Source: Mastigias papua
Lineage: Eukaryota > Cnidaria > Scyphozoa > Rhizostomeae > Mastigiidae
NCBI GenBank assembly: GCA_964019165.1
Contig: OZ025277.1
Coordinates: forward strand, 11,725,534 to 11,789,533
Direction: 5' to 3'
DNA: 64,000 bases
Positions within the stretch are counted from its first letter, which is position 1, and the number at the start of each line of letters is the position of its first letter. Positions 56,489-64,000 of the stretch are shown here, piece after piece. The notes below the pieces were generated by a model. The model did no database searches. It was not told the DNA's origin and saw nothing but the letters and a program-made list of their open reading frames with translations. The translations under genes and the position numbers were made by a program.

Positions 56489-57290
56489 TGAAAGAACAAC
56501 ACGTCTCTGTCAAGTGTCCTGAGCACTAGTTTCTAATCAGGAAAGTTAAATGTCATTGTCTTCAAGTTCATTTGCTCTTATAATAAACACTGCATAATCT
56601 ACCGTATATTATCGATAAAACGCCACTACTCGATTAAACGCCGCAGTCGAATATCGATTAGTACACGATCGATTTCCCACACCTGAAGACCTGAGAATTT
56701 TATTAAGCACTGCAGTGATTAATCAATCGTTTACAGTAGTTTTAGCAATCAACAGCTGAACCCTGCATCAAGTAATCTTGGTAGGTAATGTCTGGCTTAG
56801 TAATTGATGTTATACCATTCTGAGAAAGTATTATTCATACTACGTACAAACTATTGTGCACAATGCGACAACCAGATTTAACCTGGCATTCCTCACTTAC
56901 AAATGTTGGGAAGAATGAATAACCACACCCCAGCCATTGAGTGTTATGTTCTTTTAGGAACATAGGAACATTAATGTATGTAATCAGGGGGGTGGAACAG
57001 ACTAGGGATGCCGGGATCATGTATAGCTTCATGGGCCCACTCTTCCTATTTTCTTTGTAGACCCATGTTATCCTCGGTAGCTTGATTGACCCTATGACAA
57101 CGGCCAGTACTATTCCCTTTTATAACGTATCATCCCAGGGAAAAGCCGCCAGACTGCCCCTGTATGTAGTGAGTTTATGCAAGGGTGGAGAATTAATTCA
57201 CAGGGCATAACACCAGAAGTTTGAACACAGAATTTCTTAGGTAACATGGAAAAAGCTAGTGGAACTTCGCTTTGATAATTGCATACAGTC
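56489..57290. other. No gene recognised
   Basis: ACCGTATATTATCGATAAAACGCC at 56600-56640 resembles a pogo/Tc1-like terminus, but no partner is evident. Confidence 0.3.
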
Positions 57291-57294
57291 TTAA

Positions 57295-57668
57295 AACGGC
57301 TTTTCTTTATAAAGAACCACTTTATAAGGAACCTACATGTAGAATGCCAAAATATGCAAGGAGCTTATAATACTAAAGGAAACATCCTTAAGGACCTTTG
57401 CAATTTGAACAATTTTTGTAACAGTTCATTTGCAGAGAAAATCAACATAGGTTGTTTCATTGGTCTTAAAGTTATAGCCAATATTAAAGGCAAAATTCAC
57501 AATTTCAATGTTTTACCTGTGTCTGTACCATAAGTATGGGAGTAAATGTGAAGTGAAAATTAAGTAACTGTTGAGGAACTTTTAGAACTACAAGTTGATA
57601 ACTGGAGGTCACAAAATAAGGAACTTTTGACACTAGGCCTCGAGCTAGGTTCCTTACAGAAAAGCGTG
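57295..57668. mobile_element. 'TATAAGGAACC' MITE, copy 2
   Basis: The internal sequence AGAACCACTTTATAAGGAAC and the right end TAGGTTCCTTACAGAAAAGC are collinear with copy 1 (27184-27659). The left terminus is mutated. Confidence 0.65.
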
Positions 57669-57703
57669 TAACGCAGGAGATCTATACAACTTACATAAAA
57701 GAG

Positions 57704-58055
57704 AAAATGGACTTGTGCGAAATTGGGATTTTAAACATAAGTGAATTTATCGACTTTCCTAGGTCTCAAAAATGCAGTATTGACCTTTCCCTTTTGACAG
57801 TCAAGTGTCACTGTCTTATAATCCACTTCAATGATAGATAGGGTATGACGTATAAGGACAATTAGGCGTCGAGATGATGGACTTGTGTGAAATTGTAATT
57901 TCAAATATATATGAGTTTATGGACTTTCATAGGCCTCAACTCATTATTGAACTTTCTTGAAGTTTTGAGCAGTCGAGCCCCACTACCTTACAAAGCACTT
58001 CTTACAACAAAGCCTGTATTTGCATTCAATGAATAGATAGTGAATGACGCGTAAT
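57704..58055. repeat. Diverged tandem duplication, unit about 175 bp
   Basis: ATGGACTTGTG-GAAATTG at 57706 recurs at 57878, followed in both by a similar order of motifs (GACTTTC-TAGG-CTCAA, then ATAGATAG...ATGACG). The copies are clearly diverged. Confidence 0.6.
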
Positions 58056-58394
58056 GACTATTAAGTGTGTGGGAAGAAGGATGCCATGTAGTTTTCAAAG
58101 TAGACTCCAGTAATCTTCACGAGCCACTCTGTTTAACGGTTTGAATGAGAATCAATAATGTGCCAGCTATCAGTAATTTCACGATCAGTTAGCACATGTT
58201 TGTTATCGTTTATAAAGACCTGATAAACAAGCTGTAATAAACCTTGAGGGAGGAGTTTGTTAAATTTTCTCTTTTATCTCCCCTAAGTGTCAGGCCTAGT
58301 GCACGTACCCCCATCAAAGTCCACAAACCCTCTCTATTACAGTCAATTTGGATGATTTCGTTGTTCTTAGTTCGTTTGTTTTTTGCTAAGGCGT

Positions 58395-58710
58395 AAAGCC
58401 TGTCAATGTTCTCTTTCTTCTTCTACATCTTCTTCCTCAATTTTTCCACAAAGTGCAAGTTTCTTAACTCCGTCTTTTCTGTTTGCATGCCCATAAATTT
58501 TCGTTTGTCTAGTATTGATTATTTTCATCAATGAACACACCACTCGCGACATCAACTGGTAATATTTCAGGATTGATCTTTCCTCTATTCAAAAGAAATT
58601 TTCATCAATTTCTGGGTACCGTATTTCTTTAGCTTCTAGTTTTTCCTTAGTCATATTGAAGATCTTCCAACATTCACAACCGTATAAGGAAATAGATCAC
58701 ACAATATAAA
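58395..58710 (-). pseudogene. LINE reverse transcriptase C-terminal remnant
   Basis: Read across frameshifts on the minus strand, fragments resemble the C-terminal end of an endonuclease-RT: CECWKIFNMTKEKLEAKEI, later TRQTKIYGHANRKDGVKKLA and LCGKIEEE. Stops and frameshifts show it is dead. It is a different subfamily from the LINE at 35406-39034. Confidence 0.6.
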
Positions 58711-59596
58711 ACTTCAGTTCTCGCAGTAATGTGTTCAAAGAGGGGTTTCTGTTCCCCTATCTTCTAGAGGGGGGTGGAAGAGAAAGAGGCTGATTGAGTT
58801 AAGGTCAATACAAAAAGCTGGTTTTGCAAATGATGCACTTGTGATGCTTCATAGTATGAATGCTCTTCAACATCAAGATCCCCATTGGAAAGATTAAAAT
58901 CACAGCTATACAAGAGGCATAAAATAAGAAGTAGGAAACTAGTAGTAGGAAAATCTATGAATGCAACTATTTACTGCTAAATATATATTCTACTTCATTT
59001 CGTTTCCAGTAAACGTTATTGAGGGGGAGGGGAGATAAAAAGAGAAGGGCCTTATTGTAATGGCTGTGACGAACAGCGTATAAACAAGCATGGAAACGTA
59101 AGGTTTAGTATATTTCTTGAGAGAATGTATTAATATCAGCTGTTAAGCTATTGGTCTTTTTAGCTACCAATGACTAACCCGATTTGCAGGTTTTAATTAC
59201 AACAAATATACTTTTATAACTTCACGTTACAAAGTTTAGGTAGTCTACTATATAAATTGATTTGTTTTGGGATATTATTCCGTGTATCTATCGTGAGCTT
59301 TCAGTTTATTCTGGCAAGGTTAAGTGAGAACACTTGAATTTCTCGCAAGATCTTGTGTATTGTAAACCAAAGAATGTTGAATAGTTTGTTGTAACTGGTG
59401 CCACTCAGATTTCTATTGTCGTATACAGCTCTATATAGCTGAACTTCTGATATTTTCCTTGAAATCAGTACATCTAAATTCCCATAACTATTGATTGGGT
59501 TAGGCTTCAAAAAATAGGAACTCTTTTGGGCTTCTCATAGCTTTGTCTTCAATCTTATCTAGTAAACTTGATATCTGTCGTAATTTCACATAAAAT

Positions 59597-59750
59597 TTGG
59601 TGCATGAAAAGTTCGACGTCTGAATCGAACTGGGATTAAATACATTTGGGTCGACCTAAATTCACATTTAGTTCGGCGCATGAAAAGTTCGACGTCTGAA
59701 CCATGCCTTAGTTCGGCGCATGAAAAGTTCGACGTCTGAACTAGGCCTTA
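59597..59750. repeat. Repeats of the GTTCGACGTCTGAA unit
   Basis: Three copies of GCATGAAAAGTTCGACGTCTGAA-type sequence, two of them adjacent with period about 44. A fourth copy lies at 60291-60335. This looks like a MITE terminus present several times. Confidence 0.75.
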
Positions 59751-59875
59751 TCCATGCAACTTCCGGTGGTAAAGCCGGTTCATCTGATGCCAGTTCTCCA
59801 TCCATTCCTCGATGAAATCGTATTGTAATTGGCTTCCATGTGATTCTGTTTTGGTCAAAATTCCAACCTACACGT

Positions 59876-59985
59876 TTCTCTTTTACTAAGGAACCGCTAA
59901 AGAAGACTCTAGAAGGCTAAAGAAATTTAAGGAACTTTTCACTACAGATGACAAAATCCCCAAGGAACTCTAAACCGCAATTTGA
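59876..59985. repeat. Fragment of the 'TATAAGGAACC' MITE family
   Basis: TTACTAAGGAACCGCTAAAG and AATTTAAGGAACTTTTCAC resemble the left part of the family; the rest is missing. Confidence 0.4.
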
Positions 59986-60290
59986 GGCAATGAAAAATGT
60001 CCTACCCTAATAATAGTACCACTCATGTTTTGCACCCACCAGAGGTGGTGCCTGAAATTTTCCAACGAGGGGCTAACTCTTCCGATGGGGGACTAAGCTA
60101 CAGTTAGCAAAACAGGCCTGCTAAGGAGTTTCCTCAAAAGATTGAAAAAGGAGATTTTGGCCTTATGGTGAGAAAGAAGACTTAATTCAGTGAGGGAAAC
60201 TTTGCACAAGTCGTTCCAAAGCTGTATGTCAGAGAACTGAGAGATTTGAAAGAAAAGTGTGTTCTTGTTATTGAAGCTTCGGCGCAGTTA

Positions 60291-60335
60291 TTTAGTTCGG
60301 GCGCATGAAAAGTTCGACGTCTGAACCATGCCTAA
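60291..60335. repeat. Fourth copy of the GTTCGACGTCTGAA unit
   Basis: TTAGTTCGGGCGCATGAAAA then GTTCGACGTCTGAACCATGC, nearly identical to the units at 59668-59750. Confidence 0.7.
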
Positions 60336-61247
60336 GAAGGATTTTCTGTGTTGCATTAGACCGAGTTCTGTTATCCTAGCTTAGTTCCAGTAAACAAGTT
60401 TTGTTTCGCTGGTAAAATCATCATTATGTGTGGTATTTCTATAGCAATAGTTGAAGAGAAGTGGGAGTCTTTTCCAAGTTTCCTATGAATTCTCCGCACT
60501 CATCAGGCAAAACCTGTCGAGCAATTTCGATCTAGAGTGAAAGTATTGTAATCTGTCAAAACTTTTTCCTAAGCTACCTTATGCCCACCTAATGCCGGCC
60601 ATATGCCTGCCATATCTTCTTGACGAAGGTTTGTTCTTAGTTTAGTAGGTCTTGGAAAATTATTCTTGCCGAGAAAGGTGCAGCCGGTTCCTCATTATTG
60701 GGGGGGGGGGTTTATTCCTTATTACATCCATTTGGCAGAGTAGGTGGCAGCATACTTATCTCTAAAAATACGTCTGAGATGATGCTAAGGGGGCGCCATT
60801 TTTCTCTGTCATGAAAGTGCCCCTCTAGCAGATAATCCCACACCACGCTTTGGGTGAGAGGATCAGACTAAAAGCGTACAGACGAGTACATTGAGAGGGA
60901 GGTTTCTTCAAGTTCTCACGTGCGCACTTTCACTGTTTGTAAGTCAGTTTCCTAAATTTCTTAAAGTGTCGAAATTCTCTCGATTAGAACATAAACTGAT
61001 GTTCTACTGATGCTATGCTTTGGGTCAGAGGGTCAAACTTCGATTGTCATTTGCATACGTAGGTAAGGAAAGGGGTAGAGTAAAAGCGTACAGTACAGTC
61101 TTTTTTGTACAAGGGGTAGCAGCTCGAACATTTGGTGATTTACTACGCACAAGCTATATGGATGATCCCTGCTGACTGCCCAAAGTCTGATTCCATAGCG
61201 TATGTTGTATGCAGGTGCATGGAATTAAAACAAATATACTGCAAATA

Positions 61248-62051
61248 CACGGTTCTTTTTTATAAGGAACCTAGCTCAAAGCCTAGTTCCGAAAGTTCCT
61301 TATTTTTGGACTTCCAATGGTCATATTGCCCAGGAGGGATGCTCACTACTTCTCTATACTGGGGGTCCATGTCTGCACTTTGCAGCTGACCCCCAAATAT
61401 TAACGCACAGTTTAGAGGAGCCCCAGATATTGAGTGTCAAAATTGTTGAAGAATTGTTCTAAACATTAAAGTGTGGACAATATCAGAATATCATTTGTAA
61501 TAAGATTATCGTTGTCATATTTATGGTATTAAAACGTTTTTATTTGCTTTTCTTTATAACTTCGTTGTCAATTCTCAGACCCAAATATTGAATATTTCTT
61601 ATGCTGTAATTCTCAAACCCCAAATATTGACGTTTTTAAAGCTGTTCTTCACAGACCCCAAATATGATTGTTTTTGTAAATCCCAGACCCCAAATATTGA
61701 CATTGACCCCCGTATAGAGAAGTAGGGAGTAACCCCCCTGGGTCATATTGTAGGACTACAAGTTCCTTAATTTTAATAGTTCCTTAATTTTCACTCCACA
61801 TTTAGTGCCATACATATGGCACAGACGCAAGTAAACATTGAAGTTCTGAATTTTGTCTTTAATTTTGGCTAAAGCGTAAGACTAATGAAACAGGAAACAC
61901 TTGACACAAGTACAGCAAACAATCTATGCTGGTTTTGGATCAAATAGAAAAGTTCCTTATGGACTTCTCCTTTAGTAGCATAAGTTCTTTAATTATTTTG
62001 GCATTCTACATGAGGTTCCTTATAAAGTGGTTCCTTATAAAAAAATGCGTG
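61248..62051. mobile_element. 'TATAAGGAACC' MITE, copy 3, carrying a nested hAT element
   Basis: Ends CACGGTTCTTTTTTATAAGG and (reversed) CACGCATTTTTTTATAAGG, each bordered by TA. It is in the opposite orientation to copies 1 and 2. About 380 bp is its own sequence; 61329-61742 is a later insertion. It ends about 110 bp before the start codon of the gene at 62164. Confidence 0.78.
61329..61742. mobile_element. 414-bp hAT-type MITE with subterminal repeats (nested)
   Basis: TCATATTG is exactly duplicated at 61321-61328 and 61743-61750. The ends CCCAGGAGGGATGCTCAC and (reversed) CCCAGGGGGGTTACTCCC continue as inverted repeats through CTACTTCTCTATAC to GGGGGTC. The unit AGACCCCAAATATTGA recurs five times inside. 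No coding sequence. Confidence 0.85.
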
Positions 62052-62163
62052 TAGCTGTAGAATGGACAGACGTCTTGACTCCTTACGCCGCGCCTTTTGT
62101 TGGTATTCATGACGCTGTGCAGGAATAGCACCTTCTTTGTCAGGGGAAACATGAAGGCTTGTT

Positions 62164-62547
62164 ATGGAGGGAGGAGAGCCTACTGATGTTGAACTAGGAG
62201 GGAGTGTTGCAGCCGGAGAATCTACAGAGGGTGTTTTAACATTTGAAGGTGGAGTTCGTGAAAGTGCATTTACTACAGAAGTCGGTGTCAGAGCAGCAGA
62301 ACAGGGTGGAGAGCAGAAAACATCGGAACCTGAAACTTGGCAGGAAAAGGCCACAAGCATACAAGAACCACAACTATTATACCTACGCCCAACAGGACGA
62401 GTTTCAGTTGACGAAGTTGACGGCAGAATGGGAGATTCGGTATCTAAAGGGCCTTTATTGTGCCTAGGTCTTGTAGCAGCTAGCATTGCCGCTCTACTAA
62501 TCGTTATCCTGGTACCACTCAGTTTCTCAGATCTTGAGTATTACGAG
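62164..62547 (+). CDS. First coding exon of a predicted one-pass membrane protein
   Basis: The ATG has an in-frame TGA 12 bases upstream, so it is the likely start. Residues 1-95 are acidic and Gly/Glu/Thr-rich without a fold I recognise. Residues about 97-121 (LLCLGLVAASIAALLIVILV) form one transmembrane helix, followed by PLSFSDLEYYE. A hydrophobic helix followed by 'VPLSFS..EYYEYG' is found, as far as I recall, just ahead of SPFH/Band-7-like domains in uncharacterised invertebrate and protist proteins; that is tentative. A donor (GAG-gttggt) at 62547 leaves phase 0. No later exon could be found in the remaining 1.4 kb. Confidence 0.45.
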
Positions 62548-64000
62548 GTTGGTATTTATTTGTAGAACCAGCTTCTTGTTGCATGATACTGCTTACATCA
62601 GCATAATTAAAACACCCCGAAAATTGAATTTCTACCAGAATATGTTTCTAAATGTTTATAGATGGCACTTAACTGCTTAGTTCCTAATGTGTCTGTAGTA
62701 TTTTTATCCACATATTGCGCATGGTTTTGTTTGTCCAAATGTACCTATAGCTATCAAAAAGTGCCTTTTACTAATGAAGGCAGGTTTGTAGTGGAGTGCA
62801 GATAAGATATACTATAGATATTATGATTTGTTCGTGGGAGCTTGTTTACTTTTGATATTGTTTGGATGGGCTTATCCGTGGGAAGGGGCGTATAGCATTA
62901 TTTGACACATGTAGCATAAAAAACTCATTGTGGGAGGGAGCCTTTTCGAAGATTTACGGTAAGACATAAAGTTGCTGAATCACTTGAAAGAAGTTTGGGT
63001 AGGCAGATTGCACTTAATTGAGTATAAACTGTGGCTTTATTATTTAGGACGTTTTTCTGTTTTATGTAGTCAAGGATGGCTTATAATTGAGCATATTTTC
63101 TACTGGTGAAGATTGAATTAATGGTATCTTAAATTTTCTCATGAAGCCCATTTGACTTGACTTATGATCAAGGCTGCTTGTAATCAAGGGTGGCTTGTCA
63201 TAGAATAGGGCAATGCCACAGATATCCCTGCATCATTATCTTCCATGTGAGGTACAAGTTGGTGTGGAGCTAGCTGGGAAGTGGATGTGGCATGGTGGAT
63301 AGATTACAGGGAGCGAGTACTTCACTGAGTAGGCTTAGAGAAATCCAATGCTCAGTTTTTGTTACTAGATAGTGAAGTAAGAACTTTTGGGTAGAACAAA
63401 TGAACACATAATTATGAAGCACAGAAAAATTATGTGCCATAAGACCAGGGTTGTAGTCCTGGGGGGGGGGGACTAAGGGAGCTTAATGCTCCATGTTGAA
63501 TTTATATGGGCTTTTTGGATGATGCAGCTTCTCTCTGACTTTCAATGTTTTGAAGTGTGTTTCATTTTCATTTTCATTTTCATTCTCAAGAGTTGCAAAT
63601 TCATTTTAATGTTTTGTTCCAGGGACTATATAATGAATTGTAAGTTGAGTAGAAGTCATTACAAATTTAGTGCGATATCAGAAATGAATACAACTGGTTT
63701 TTTTACAATTCAAGAGGGTTTTTTGTGAAAAACTTTCAAAATGGAATATTCTGTTTGAAGCCCCCCTGTTTTTAAAATTTCCCACTTCACTACTGCTTTA
63801 GACACTTTTGTACTTTCACAACAGACCTCATGGCAAGGAAAATGTAGCCAAGAGAAGGAGAGAACCCTCTTAAGGGTCTTTCATGTCAATAAACAGTAGC
63901 TTTACTTACTAACAAAATTAGCCTGTATATATGTAGAGTATTGCCATGCTGCAGTAGACAGTTATTGCATATTGATAGAAAGCTTTTGGAAACAAACTGG
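62548..64000. other. Probable intron; ATTTTC microsatellite at 63561-63587
   Basis: No further exon of the plus-strand gene is recognisable. A short run of TTCATT hexamers and a G10 homopolymer (63462) are the only distinct elements. Confidence 0.35.

Overview
This is animal nuclear DNA, AT-rich and without operons. Spliced genes with long introns sit among many small DNA transposons, decayed LINEs, a tRNA-derived SINE and long microsatellites. The gene content and the exon layout of the glycoprotein-hormone-receptor-like gene fit an early-branching metazoan. A cnidarian is my best guess, but that is an inference.

Layout. (1) About 1-6.6 kb, minus strand: the 5' part of a ubiquitin conjugation factor E4 A (UBE4A/Ufd2-type) gene. 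There is a non-coding first exon and six coding exons I can join in phase (about 310 residues); the C-terminal U-box part would lie beyond the left edge. (2) 6.9-10.9 kb: intergenic, with decayed repeats. (3) 10.9-29.6 kb, minus strand: a complete type A LGR, i.e. a leucine-rich-repeat GPCR of the FSH/LH/TSH receptor lineage. Eight exons join in phase to 851 residues: signal peptide, LRR exons, Cys-Cys hinge with a Ser/Thr/Pro-rich insert, and a single 7TM exon. Its introns carry the SINE, several MITEs and very long TA/CA/GT tracts. (4) 30-46 kb: a transposon-dense region. It holds a 2,800-bp Kolobok-type DNA transposon with TTAA target duplications, matching terminal inverted repeats and an intact 617-residue transposase; a decayed 3.6-kb LINE broken by two MITEs; and nested MITE families. 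(5) 46-62 kb: no gene recognised; MITEs, LINE remnants and tandem repeats. (6) 62.2-62.5 kb, plus strand: the probable first coding exon of a one-pass membrane protein whose later exons I cannot find.

The cellular genes are unrelated housekeeping and signalling genes and do not form a system. What stands out is the transposon record: an intact Kolobok, at least four insertions with 8-bp hAT-type duplications (one element only 73 bp), a fold-back pair with 9-bp duplications, and several nested insertions whose order can be read from the target duplications. I found no CRISPR array and nothing prokaryotic.
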